From Saccopteryx bilineata (Eukaryota; Chordata; Mammalia; Chiroptera; Emballonuridae), in NCBI RefSeq assembly GCF_036850765.1, contig NC_089498.1, positions 76,796,305 through 76,860,304 of the forward strand: 64,000 nt of DNA, in the 5' to 3' direction. A program made the position numbers and the translations under genes. The notes under the pieces are model-generated. The model worked only from the letters and a program-made list of their open reading frames with translations, did not search any database and had not been told where the DNA came from. How positions within the stretch are numbered: position 1 is the first letter of the stretch; the number at the start of each line of letters is the position of its first letter. This document shows, in pieces, positions 45,467-57,113 of the stretch.

Positions 45467-45828
45467 TTTTTTTTAAATTAAGTGAGAGGCAGGGGGGCAG
45501 AAGGACTGACTCCAGCTTGCAACCCAACTGGGATCCACTCAGCAATCCCCCCAATGGGGTGATGATCTGTCCATTTGGGGTCGTTGCTTTGTTGCTTGGG
45601 AACTGAGTTATTTTAGTGCCTGAGGTGAGGCCCTGGAGCCAACTTGGGCCAACTTGCTTCATTCGAGGCATGGCTGCAGGAGGGGTAGAGTGAGATAGAG
45701 AGAGAAGGGAGAGAGGGAGGGGTGGAGAAGCAGATGGTCACTTCTCCTGTGTGCCCTGACTGAGAATCGAATCTGGGACATCCATATGCTGAACCGACAC
45801 TGTACCACTGAGCCAACCCACCAGGGGG
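45467..45828 (-). mobile_element. Long tRNA-derived bat SINE, older
   Basis: AGTGAGAGGCAGGGGGGCAG tail side, GTGCCCTGACTGAGAATCGAA box B, GAGCCAACCCACCAGG box A side. Inserted in L1 copy B. Confidence 0.87.
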
Positions 45829-45999
45829 GCATAATTTCAATCGTCCTGAATTTGTTGATGTTAGTTTTGTAGCCCAGTGTATGGTATATTCTTGAGAATG
45901 TTCCATGTACACTGGAAAAAAATGTGTACTCTGAAATCCTGGGATGAAATGTCCTGTAAATGCCTATTATGTCCATTTGGTCTAGAGTGTTATTTTATT

Positions 46000-46330
46000 T
46001 TTATTTATTTATTTTTTTGTGAGAGAGACAGAAACAGAGAGAAGGATAGACAAGAACAGTTAAGAAGGGAGAGAGATGAGAGCATCAGTTCTTTGTTGCA
46101 GCTCTTTAGTTATTGCTTCTTCATATGTAACTTGACCGGTGGGCTATAGCAGAGTGAGTGACACCTTGCTGAAGCCAGCAACCTTGGGCTCAAGCCAGCC
46201 ACCATGGGGTCATGTCTATGATCCTATACTCAAGCCAAGAACCCTGTGCTCAAGCTGGTGACCTCGGGTTTTTGAACCTGGGTCCCCTGCATCCCATCCC
46301 GATGCTCTCTCCGCTGCATTAGGTTAGGCT
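46000..46330 (-). mobile_element. tRNA-derived bat SINE, CCTGACCAGG type, in L1 copy B
   Basis: GTGAGAGAGACAGAAACAG tail side and CCGCTGCATTAGGTTAGGC end. TGGTCTAGWGTGTTATTT on both flanks. Confidence 0.9.
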
Positions 46331-46456
46331 GGTCTAGTGTGTTATTTAAGGCCGAAATTTCTTTATTGATTTTCTATTTGGATGATAGATCTAGAGCTGT
46401 CAGTGGTATATTGAGACCTCCAAGTATAAATGTATTTTTGTCTGTTTTTATTTTTA

Positions 46457-46848
46457 ACTATTTTTTTTTTCTGAAGCTGGAAATGGGGAGAGACAGTCAG
46501 ACAGACTCCCGCATGTGCCCGACCGGGATCCACCCGGCACGCCCACCAGGGGCAACACTCTGCCCACCAGGGGGCGATGCTCTGCCCCTCGGGGGGGGGG
46601 GTTGCTCTGCTGCGACCAGAGCCACTCTAGCGCCTGGGGCAGAGGCCAAGGAGCCATCCCCAGCGCCCGGGCCATCTTTGCTCCAATGGAGCCTTGGCTG
46701 CGGGAGGGGAAGAGAGAGACAGAGAGGAAGGAGGGGCGGGGGTGGAGAAGCAAATGGGCGCTTCTCGTGTGTGCCCTGGCCGGGAATTGAACCCAGGTCC
46801 TCCGCACGCCAGGCTGACGCTCTACCGCTGAGCCAACCGGCCAGGGCC
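46457..46848 (-). mobile_element. Long tRNA-derived bat SINE, young
   Basis: Complete copy inserted in L1 copy B. A perfect 18-bp duplication TGTCTGTTTTTATTTTTA lies at 46439-46456 and 46849-46866. A G10 run lies near 46591. Confidence 0.95.
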
Positions 46849-47230
46849 TGTCTGTTTTTATTTTTAGATCAGTTAGTAGATGTCTTATATATTTTGGTGC
46901 TCCCTGGTTTGGTGGGTGTATGTTAAGAAATGTTATGTCTTGATACAATGTCCCCTTTATTATGAAATGACCATCTTTGTCTCTGGTTCTTTTTGTTGTC
47001 TTGAAGTCAGCATTGTCAGATCTGAGTATGGCTATACCTGCTTTCCTTTGGTTATTATTTGCTTGGAGAATATTAAAATATACCATATTTTGTCCATATC
47101 ATTTCACATTTATTTCTTTAAAAGTATTGAGACAATCAATTAGATATACCTGTTGTTTCCCCCAGTTTTTTATTAGTGTGTGCAAGATGAGATTTTTAGT
47201 CCCTTGAATAAGGTTATTTTATTCATACTA

Positions 47231-48445
47231 TCTCTTCTGCTTAATATTTTCTTTTTTAACAAACAGTAAATGCATTTTAATATTGTATTCTTTGTGGGTA
47301 GGGATAGTTCCACTCTGAACAAAGTATTTTAGAAAGTTGGCTGTTCACTGAGTGTTCTTTCATTACAGCAAAAGTTTTTATTACATTTCACTCATGGGAG
47401 TTGGTGGAATTTTTCTGCTAAAGCTTTATTATAAAAAAATTGATTCTGGCCAGTTCTTTGTATTAGCAGTCTTCTAAATTTTAAGGATAATTTGGCTCTT
47501 TTCCAGTCATATTTGCTGCTACGTCACTTATAATTCCTGTAAATCTTTTACCTTAATTTATATTGCTCAGAAATGCACTTTGTAATCTTATAAATGTATT
47601 TAAATCAGTTGTGTGAGAGGACAAAAATTCTACAATACAAAAATCTGAGTCCTGAGCTTGCTTTCCATCTGCCATGATAACTGGCAGAATTTGAGGTGCT
47701 GCATCATTTTGGGCACTGAAATGAAAATATATGGTGTAGCCTTTAGATGACCCAGGGACATTTAGCATAAGCAAGAAAAGATCTTTTTGTTTTAAGCCAC
47801 TGAGATTTTGCAGTTGTTACCTGCACCTTACCTGATCTGGCTTCATTGATTCAATCTGCATATGAAAACAATTTTAACTTAGAAATACAATTATTTTAGA
47901 AGGAATCATTGTAGAAGTATAAAAATTTATAGAAAAAATTTACCTGATTTAGAGATAGTAAAATCACAATTAATGTACATAACAATGTAAAAGTTTTCAT
48001 ACCGTATGTACATTATGAAATGAGCTATTACAAGGATCTATGAGTCATTTTGAAAGAGATTAAAATACCTTATCTTTAATTTGTTGACATAAATATAGCT
48101 AATGTGATGTTAATTATAAAACTGGGTAAAAATGGAAGACTGAAATTTATAGGTTATTGAATTTAATCTTACATTTGATATTTTTTTAAGTATTTACATA
48201 ATAAGGAAACTAAGTGGCTCATTTGTACTTGGATATTCAAAATTACAAAATAATTATACATTTTAAAATAAAGAGTGTTGTGATACTGATATTAATACTT
48301 AGTCTGATATTAATAATTTATTCATATCAAGTAACTCATAATTTATTCATATCAATTATTTTGGGTAATTATTATATATTATGTAGAATATTCATTATAT
48401 AAAATAATTATATCAGTATAAGTACCTTAATTTTTCCATAAGGCT
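47231..48445. other. No gene seen
   Basis: AT-rich, beyond the truncated 5' end of L1 copy B. Confidence 0.5.
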
Positions 48446-48814
48446 TTTTTTTTTTTTTTTTTTTGGTGACAGAGACAAAGAGACAGAAGGACAGATAGGG
48501 ACAGACAGATAGGAAGGGAGAGAGATGAGAAGCATCAATTCTTCATTGCGGCACCTTAGTTGTTCATTGACTACTTTCTCATATGTGCCTTCACCTGTGG
48601 GCTCCAGCTGAGCCAGTGACCCCTTGTTGAAGTCGGAGCCTTGGGCTCAAGCCGGCGACCTTGGGCTTCAAGCCAGTGAACTTTGGGCTCAAGCCAGTGA
48701 CCCCACACTCAAGCTGGTGAGCCCACACTCAAGCCGGCAACCTCGGGATTTTGAACCTGGGTTCTCCACATCCCAGTCCGATGGTCTGTCTGCTGTGCCA
48801 CTGCCTTGTCAGGT
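48446..48814 (-). mobile_element. tRNA-derived bat SINE, CCTGACCAGG type
   Basis: T20 run, GGTGACAGAGACAAAG, CAAGCCGGCGACC modules, and CACTGCCTTGTCAGG box A side. Confidence 0.9.
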
Positions 48815-51800
48815 ACAGATCATTCTTATGGTGTTTTATCATCTTAACTAAATATGAATAAGTAAAAATTATACTAAAAATATTTAAAGCAATAAATGCT
48901 TAAGATTGTTATCATTTACTGATACTAAATTAGATTTCTACACTAAATGATTTTTTGTTTAGGCTATAAATTTAAACTATAGAAAAAATGCAGTGTAACT
49001 TGTGCTGTAAATAAACTATTACCAATGAGCATCACAGTGAGAGTTGGTAGTATATGAATTACTCACTGCAAACTTATTAACTATGTATCATTACCATGTA
49101 AGATAATGAACCTCATTACCATGGCTTTAAACTCAGGGGAGTTAGCAATTTATGTGTGAAACTTTCTGGGCTGTAGTTACCACCCACAAGGGTATTGAGA
49201 GAACTAAAGACATTACTTCTCTGTTTTGTTGCTGAGATAGTCTATCTCCTTACTTGCTCCTTTGTTGGTCAATTAGTTTTTTATTTTTTTAGGCCTAAGA
49301 CATAATGGGATTTTCATTTGCTTGAATACCTTCTAAAAGACTTGTGAAATATATTTAGTATTTTAATGACTTTTTAGTGTAATTTAGTGTTGTAGGTAGA
49401 CAAAATATTAATTGGGATGTATTTTTTCATTTACTCACCTAAGTTAGCGGCAATTATTATAGTAGATTACCATAAATAGTATAATTACTTTAAAAACATA
49501 GGCTAAAATGTTAATAATCAATTTTCTCCTCTTAAAGGGTCTAGACTAAAATGATACACTTTCAAAGTACTTGTTATTAGCATACAGCCCTTTCTAATCC
49601 ATAATATTGTAACTCTGATCTTAATATAAGATTTTGATGAACTTCTTGCTTCTATAATGTAAATTATCTGTAATAAGCTATTCTAATTAAAGTTGGTAAA
49701 TCTACAACTGCTCCAATTTTACACTAACCAACTATATACTAATTCTACTTAGCAGGATCTAGTACATCTTTAATGGGTTTCAGACTAAATACAAGAGATT
49801 TAGAAGTAATCAAAATTTGACATATTTTATTTAGCTGGAAAAAAATGTAAGATCATGTCAGGTAATTCACATATCAACTCTGATACACTAAGAGTTTTAT
49901 CTCTTTAAGAATGAAGGTATACATCTACCATTTATGTTTATTGTTGAGTGCTGTAGGCTGCGATGTTGATTTTATATAATATCTTTAGATATTAATAGTG
50001 TGGTAGCTTTATATTCTGCTTTTTTAAATTAAGAAAAAGTTAAGAAAAATTATTTTCTATAGCATGGTTGTTTAACATATATCATGAAGATATACCTTAA
50101 TTCATTCCTTTGAACCTTCTCCTTGTCAGGACCCACACAGAATATTTCTTAGTAGTTTGTTTTGAACATGTAAGCATATGCTCAAGTACATTTTACTGGA
50201 ATTATGTTAAAGAAATAGATAATTACATAAAATTAACTTGAAAATTTTTATCAGATTGATCTTTTGTTATGGTTTTATTTTTGTAAGGGAGTGACTTACA
50301 AAAGTGACCCTCAAAAATTTTAGGACTGTGTGATGGACTCAATGCTATAATTTTTCCCAGTTACCTGATCATTGAATTAAATGATTCAGATTGAATTTTA
50401 TTACTCATTTTTAATTTACATGTTTATATTATTGGGAATACTCCTTGCCCTGCCCAGCTTTCTTCCCAGCAAATTAGTAGTTTTTGATTACCTATCTTGT
50501 ATTTCTTTAGAATAATGTTCTAGATGAGTTTTATTTTTTTAGGTTGAAAATACTATGTTAAATGCATTTCCTCCATTTGAGTAAGTTATTTTTAGTAACA
50601 AGTTTCAGGGTTACCGTATGGGCCTGTGATCCATTATGTCTCAGGGTCTCTTGTAAAAACTCAAAGGTAAAGTATGCACATGGTTAGAAATCAAATAGAA
50701 CACATAGTTTTACAATGAAAAGCAAAAGAAATCTTGCCCCACATTTTCCTTTGCCACTCGCCTAAATGCAGTCAGTTTTTAACTAATTCTGTTTTGAATG
50801 CTCACTGTGGTTATGTCTCGTACAGTAGGACTATGTTATTTTTTTTCATATTTCTGCTTTTCTATGTTCTATAATTAGATGAATCTTCATATTATGCCAC
50901 CTTTATCTTTTTTTAGTCTTCTTAGTTTTGATCACTGTTTTAGTTCCTAAATTGGTTATTTTGTATCTCCAAATAATAAAAGGAAACTTAAATTTCATGT
51001 TTTATTAGCTGTTAGGTTTCCTGACCTCTGTCACTCAGCTTTTAATATTAGCATCATCAAAGTTGATACTAGGAACTTTTGTGTATTTAAGTAATTATTG
51101 AATGTGGGTAACAAAACCTATTATTGCCAAAAGATTTACAATTAAATATGGCAGTCGACTTTCCTCTCCACAGTTCTCTAGAAGCAACCACTTTTAATAC
51201 CATAGCTTCTTCTTTCTGATACTACCTTATTTGTAAACAATATGCTTATTCAGCTTTTCTTGATCAAAAACACCTTTAGATGTTATCTATTGACTATTTT
51301 ATGGCAGTTATACAAGAACTTGAGTTTTAAAAGGCTATACATTAATTTTGGTTAACTCTATAAACAATCTATACTCAATATTTACAATATACTGACTGTA
51401 AGTATTGAGTAACAATGCATTATTTTACATTCATTTTACTTAAATTGTGTGTCCTCCCTCATCCTATATTATTTATTGTCTTGTTTATTCATTTGCTTAA
51501 TTTCCTATGGGCTCAATTGATGATTTCCCTGTTCTCAACAGATCTCTCAGGTACTGATTGTTAATTTTTTTCAAGTGCTTAAATATAGATCTGAACGCTC
51601 AATTAATGTTTTTTTCCTGGAAACTTTTCTCTGCTAACCCTCTATTCTGCCTCAGTCAGGGTTTGTTGTTTGTTTTTAAACTCTCCACAGTTCTGATCCT
51701 GTGACTTTTCTTTGTTGGTCTTTTGTTGTATAATTTGCGTTTTTTGGTCGTTTTTCTTTAGTTTATTCCTTCGTTTTAATGAAGCATATCCTCCAGAGAT

Positions 51801-52527
51801 AGGTGAAAAATAAACTTTTGAGTACCTAAAAGTATAAAATATCGTTAGTCTCCCTTCACATTACATTGATATTTCAATTAGATATGGAATTGTAAGTTGA
51901 AAGTAATTTTTCCTCAAAAATGTGAAATGTATGCTCTGTTAGCAGCCAGTTTTGCTCACAGTAAGACTGATGTGCTTGCTGATTTTGAGCTTTTCTATGC
52001 AACCTACTTTTCCTCTTTGAAACTCTTAGAAAGGATCTTTCCACTCCTGGTATTCTGAATTATTTTTATGTAATTCTTAGTATGGCTCTTATTTTCATTG
52101 CGCTGCACATGTTATTGGCATTTACAATCTGCAGTGTACATTTTTGTTATATAATTTTGGTAATCTCGCTACCATTTTCTCTGTTCTTTCTCTCTAAAAC
52201 TGTGAATTATTTTTACTAACCAGTTTTCTATCAATGAACACTTTGGATCTTGCTAGTTTTTCATTCCCAAAACTACTCACATTAACTTTTTTTTTTGCAT
52301 GTACTTTTACAAAATTTTGCCAGGTTTTAAATTAGATATAACTAAAAGGAATACACATTTTAATTTTTGAGAGATGCCAAATTGTCTTTCCTAAAAGTTG
52401 TAGTAGTTACTTATGATAGAGTATAATAGTGTATATTGAACAAGCTACCATAGTAACAAGTGGGAATGTGATATTTAATATGCTTTCTTTCCCCTGATTA
52501 TTGCTGAGGTTGAGAACACTTCTGTTT
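48815..52527. other. Longest stretch free of recognised elements
   Basis: 3.7 kb of AT-rich DNA without SINEs, L1s or DNA transposons that I recognise. It contains only the exon-like cassette at 50543-50580. The low repeat load is unusual for this window. Confidence 0.45.
50543..50580 (+). other. Exon-like 38-bp cassette
   Basis: A strong T-rich acceptor ending TTTTTTTAG (to 50542) and a GTAAGT donor at 50581-50586 bracket 38 bp. One of its three frames is open, VENTMLNAFPPF plus two bases. The phase does not join directly to the 14792 candidate. It is short enough to be chance in AT-rich DNA. Confidence 0.2.
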
Positions 52528-53299
52528 TACAGGTGTGTCTCATTTGATTAAACTTCATTTTATGGCACTTCACAGATACTACTTTTTTTTATTTTACAAA
52601 TTGAAGGTTTGTGGCAGCTCTGTTGAGCAAGTCTATAGCACTATTTTTCCAACAGCATTTGCTCACTTTGTGCCTCTGTCACATTTGGTAATTCTTACAC
52701 TATTTCAATTTTTTTCATTATTACTGCACTTATTTTGATGATCTGTGATTAGATCTTTGATATTACTATTGTAATTGCTTTGGAGTGTCATGAACTGTGC
52801 CCATATAAGACAGAAAACTTTTAATAAATGTTGTATGTGTTCTGACTGCTCCACAACCTGGCCATTGACACACCTGTTTCCCTGTTTTTGTCCTCCCTGT
52901 TCCCTGAGGTACAGCAATTGAAATTGGGCCAATTAAAGACCCTAGAGTGGCACCTAAGTATTAAGTGAAAGGAAGAATTGCATATGTCTTACTTTAGAAG
53001 CTAGTAGAGTTTGGTTCATGAGGTTTAAGGGAAAAAACCATACCCGGAACATGAATATGCTAAGTTGAAGCAGTGAGTGCTGATGTAGAAGCTGCAGTAA
53101 GTCATTCAGAAGATCTAGCTAAGATAATAATGAATCACTAAACAATAAATTTTCAATGTAGATGAACAGCCTCATATTGGAAAAAAGATGCCATCTAGAA
53201 CTTTTCATAGCTAGAAAGAAGAAGTCAATGCCTAGCTTCATAGCTGCAAGGGACAGGCTGACTCTCTTGATAAGGGGTAATGCAGCTGGTGACTGAGTT

Positions 53300-53512
53300 G
53301 AGCCAGTGTGATGAATGCAAGGGGGTGGGCAGGGTGGAAAGAGGTGGAAGTGGATATAAGGATGATAAATAGTGATGGTAGGAGACTTGACTTGGGTTGG
53401 TGAACACAATACAGTGTGTACAGATCATGTGTTATGGAACCGTGCACCTGAAACATGTATTTTGTTAAGTAGTGTTACCCCAATAAATTCAATAAAAAGG
53501 AAAAAAAAAGAA
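53300..53512 (+). mobile_element. L1 3' end inserted in Tigger1
   Basis: Starts about GCAAGGGGGTGGGCAGGG and includes GGAGACTTGACTTGGGTTGG and CCAATAAATTCAATAAAAAG with an A-rich tail. Tigger1 transposase sequence is interrupted here and resumes at AATTATGCTGAATCTAC, so the L1 fragment is younger. Confidence 0.85.
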
Positions 53513-54417
53513 TTATGCTGAATCTACTTTCCTGGGTTCTGAAAATAGAATCACAAAGCTTGGGATGATAGCACATCTGTTTACAGCATGGTTTACTGAA
53601 TATTACAAGCTCATTGTTGAGACCTACTAAGGAAAAAATAGATGTCTTTCAAAATATGACTGCTCATTGACAATGCACCTGGTCACCCAAGCTCTCTGAT
53701 AGAGAATAAGATTAATGTTATTTTCCTGCCTGCAAATATATACATTGTTCATTCTGAAGCCCATGGGTTAGGGAGTAATTTTGATTTTCAAGCCTTATTA
53801 TTTATAGAATACATTCATAAGGCTGCAAATGTCATAGATAGTAATTTCTCTGATGGATCTAGGCAAAATAAATTGAAAACCTTCTAGAAAGGATTCATCA
53901 TTCTAGAAGCCATTATGAACATTTGTGATTCACGGGGAGAGGTCAAAGTATCAACATTAATAGGAGTTTGAAAGAATTTGATCCCAGCCCTCATAGATGA
54001 CTTTGTGTGGTCATCATACGGTGGAAGTAAGAGCAGATGTAGTGGAAATAGCAAGAAAACTAGAAATAGAAGTGGATTCTGAAGATGTGACTGGATTGCT
54101 TCAATCTCATGATAAATGTTAATGGATGAGGAATTGATTCTTGTGGATGAGCAAAGAATGTGGTTTTTTGAGATGGAATCTATTCCTGTTGAAGATGCTG
54201 TGTAGATTGTTGAAATGACAACACAGCATTTAGAATATTACATAAGCTTGGCTGATAAAACAGCAGCAGGATTTGAGAGAATTGACTCTAATTTTGAAAG
54301 TTCTACTGTGGGTAAAATACTATCAAAACAGCAACACACATTACAGAGAAATCGTTCATGAAAGGAGTCATTTGATGCAGCAAACTTGATTAGTGTCTTA
54401 TTATAAGAAATTTCTAG

Positions 54418-54720
54418 GCCTTGGCCTGTTGCCTCAGTGAATAGAGTGTCAGCCCAGCATGTGGATGTCCTGGGTTCGATCCCTGGACAGGGAAAACATG
54501 AGAAGCGACCATTTGCTTCTCTTTCCCACCCTCTCTCCTTTATTTGTCTCTTCCCCTCTCATAGCCAATGGCTAGATTGGTCTGAGCATCAGCCTCAGGC
54601 TCTGAGGATAGCTTGGTTGATTTGAGCGTCGGCTCCAGACAGGGTTTGCTGGGGGACCCCAGTCAGGGCGCATGCAGAAGTCTGCCTATTTTTCCTCCTC
54701 TCACTTAAGAAAAGGAAAAA
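54418..54720 (+). mobile_element. Long tRNA-derived bat SINE in Tigger1
   Basis: GGCCTTGGCCTGTTGCCTC start, GGGTTCGATCCCTGG box B, CACTTAAGAAAAGG tail. AAGAAATTTC flanks both ends. Confidence 0.88.
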
Positions 54721-55012
54721 AGAAAAAGAAATTTCACCCCAACCTTCAGCAACCACCACCCTGATTTTAGTGGCTATTAACATCAAGGGCAAGAGCCTCC
54801 ATCAGCAAATCATGACTTAACTGAAGGTTCAGATGATTGTTAGAATTTAGCAATAACGTATATTTTAATTAAAGTACGTATATTTTTTAGACATAATGCT
54901 ATGGTATACTTTAAGTAGACTGCAGTATAGTATAAACATAAGTTTTATATGCAGTGGTAAACCAAAAATTTTGTGTGGCTTGCTTTATTGCAATGGTCTG
55001 GAACTGAACCTG

Positions 55013-56333
55013 TCCGTCCATTTTTATTGGCTGTTTGTATTCATATATTCTAAAAGGCTCCTTTTATACTCATTGTGCAGGCAGACTTTTTTGGCCATTT
55101 TGACATACATTCATATTCTATTATTGTCTTTAAATATTAGAATTCTAATGGGGAGAAACACCATGGGAGAGTCAATACAAAGGTTAATTATGGTCAAGGA
55201 AAAGATCGAGAGTGGCTGGCCTAAACCATTGACTCCAAACCTTTTTCTTGGCTTGTCATTTTTCAGAGGGACTGTTCCCATGTGTAAGTGCACCAGCCAA
55301 ATGGAGCATTGAGAGAAAACTGGCCATAAGACAGGAGATTTTAACCCTAAAGTCAGGTTTAGACCTTTATCCTGTTTATCAGTATTTTCTCAGAGAGATG
55401 GAGGGTTGGCTACATAAGGCAAGGGGAGGGAAAAGCTTTGAAATTCTGTTACTTGAGCTTCAAATTCTAGTGTGATGCTCCAACATTGAATTAGAATTGC
55501 TTTTTTTGAGAACATTTATTTCGTTTTTATATATTAATCTCTTACCAAATAATGGAGCATAACAAACCAACATGGAACACATTTTGAAACTACAAATGGA
55601 TAGTTTCATTCTTTTTCATTTTTTATTCATATTATGTTAGTCTTTGTGGATACAGTAGTGAAACTATACTTGTTCTTATGGAACTTACAGTCCTAGGGAT
55701 TGGTAGAAGTCTAGCTGATAAAACATGTACTCTGTGCTTCTCAACAATAGAAGGATTGGCTAGTTCAAGAAAGTTTTTTAATCAGAGGCAGGCTTTTAAA
55801 AAAATGGAACGTGATGTTTGCTTGTTTCTATTTTTATAAACATTTATTAGTTTTTGATTTCTAAAAATAGGAGAGAGCAGAATGTCTTGGCAGAAAGACC
55901 TAATATGCCATTCTTATGAGTTCTTCAGTATTGCAAAACATAAACCTTTATTTAGTAAGGGCTTTAACAAAGTGGATTACATGTTATTTAAAACATATGT
56001 TATAGTTGACCTCATGGCTAAATGGCCTGATTCAAGAATCCATTCGAAGGGTAATTTGAATATAGTAACTTTTTTTTGTTAGTTTTTTTTTCTTCATGCT
56101 GAAATACTTGATTTCCACAAATACTTAATAGGGGAATTGAATAAGAAGTCAAAAAGTCACTAGAAATAGAGAAACCTTTCCTTTTCACTGCTTTACTAGG
56201 AAGTAGAATACATTTTTAGTGACAGGCTATGCTTCATCATGAAAATGTAGTTAGAAAATTTAGGCCTTCACATATTTGATTTCATTCTGTTTAGTGATGG
56301 ATGTTAGTAAACTAAATGAGATGAGGTGAAATT
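55013..56333. other. No gene seen
   Basis: A 138-codon + strand frame (54896-55312) starts inside the Tigger1 3' end and runs into unassigned DNA. No domain is recognised. Confidence 0.45.
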
Positions 56334-56349
56334 AAAGAATGAAAGGAAC

Positions 56350-56723
56350 CCTGGCCGGTTGGCTCAGCGGTGGAGCGTCGGCCTAGCGTGCGGAGGACCC
56401 GGGTTCGATTCCCAGCCAGGGCACACAGGAGAAGCGCCCATTTGCTTCTCCACCCCTCCGCCGCGCTTTCCTCTCTGTCTCTCTCTTCCCCTCCCGCAGC
56501 CAAGGCTCCATTGGAGCAAAGATGGCCCGGGTACTGGGGATGGCTCCTTGGCCGCTGCCCCAGGTGCTAGAGTGGCTCTGGTCGCAACATGGCGACGCCC
56601 AGGATGGGCAGAGCATCGCCCACTGGTGGGCAGAGCGTCGCCCCATGGTGGGCGTGCCAGGTGGATCCCGGTCGGGCACATGCGGGAGTCTGTCTGACTG
56701 TCTCTCCCTGTTTCCAGCTTCAG

Positions 56724-56752
<29 letters not shown>
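56350..56752 (+). mobile_element. Long tRNA-derived bat SINE, young
   Basis: CCCTGGCCGGTTGGCTCAGC start, complete body, A-tail of about 30. The duplication AAAGAATGAAAGGAAC lies at 56334-56349 and from 56753. The long pure tail suggests recent insertion. Confidence 0.95.
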
Positions 56753-56757
<5 letters not shown>

Positions 56758-57113
56758 ATGAAAGGAACTCCCAAACTTTCAAGTGGTTATATTCTATAGT
56801 TTGTAGCATGAATTTTCTTGTTTTTATGTTTTCCTTATGAAATATTTAAAGTTTATAGAAAAATCTAACAGTAATAAAACAAACACATCTGTACCAAATA
56901 TATTAACATATGCTATATTTGCTGGAGGTTTGAGTGTGATGGTGGGAAGGATTAAAACATTACTGATACCATTGGGGACTGCTGTATTACCTCTCTGCAA
57001 TCTCATTCTCCCTTTTATTCTGGAGGTCACTGGAATTTTTACCAGTTTTTGGTGTTTTTAGATATAATACCTTTCTTAGTGCTTGAACTGTATGTAGTAC
57101 ACACACATACATA

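Larger units (their letters stand above)
42100..47200 (-). pseudogene. L1 ORF2 (endonuclease/reverse transcriptase), broken
   Basis: Pieces of the ORF2 protein appear in order on the minus strand. Endonuclease: QRKAGIAILRS..ADFK and LNIHPPNQGAPKYI near 47040-46860, then TFHPRISEYTFFSSVHGTFSRI near 45960-45880. Inter-domain and N-terminal reverse transcriptase: EYYEKLYATKFNNLEKMDKFL near 44890 and [17 protein letters not shown] near 44740. Reverse transcriptase: [24 protein letters not shown] near 44500. C-terminal: [21 protein letters not shown] near 43260. Frameshifts, stops and four insertions separate them. It is inactive. Confidence 0.88.
41546..47230 (-). mobile_element. L1 copy B, long 5'-truncated LINE with nested insertions
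   Basis: The 3'UTR starts near AATAGGGTGACATTGATCAAC (41566). ORF2 follows leftward-to-rightward in antisense as far as the endonuclease domain near 47200, where it is truncated. Insertions within it are a third L1 plus chimeric tag (about 43360-43857) and SINEs at 45467-45828, 46000-46330 and 46457-46848. All were inserted after copy B. Total L1-derived length without insertions is about 4 kb. Confidence 0.88.
52955..54840 (+). pseudogene. Tigger1 transposase, decayed
   Basis: Coding landmarks survive with many indels. A deletion joins the N-terminus to WFMRF-like sequence (about 53010-53030). IFNVDEQPHIGKKMPSR, with the first Asp, lies near 53150. After the L1 insertion come HLFTAWFTEYYK-like sequence and LLIDNAPGHPS (second Asp, about 53670), then a QPMG..VI segment where the third acidic residue is altered (about 53765). 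A SINE separates the C-terminal SQPSATTTLI-like tail. It is inactive. Confidence 0.82.
52530..55012 (+). mobile_element. Tigger1 transposon, nearly full length
   Basis: Starts CAGGTGTGTCTCATTTGATT after TA (52528-52529), followed by the Tigger1 5' leader (CCAACAGCATTTGCTCAC, CCATATAAGACAG). It ends near GGTCTGGAACTGAACC, lacking the last bases of the 3' repeat. An L1 3' end (53300-53512) and a SINE (54418-54720) are inserted. This is an ancient eutherian family. Confidence 0.9.

Noticed and set aside
46339..47086. Long frames of 195 and 210 codons on opposite strands
   Set aside because: Both are dominated by the SINE at 46457-46848. Only the L1 ORF2 portion at 46860-47086 on the minus strand is meaningful.
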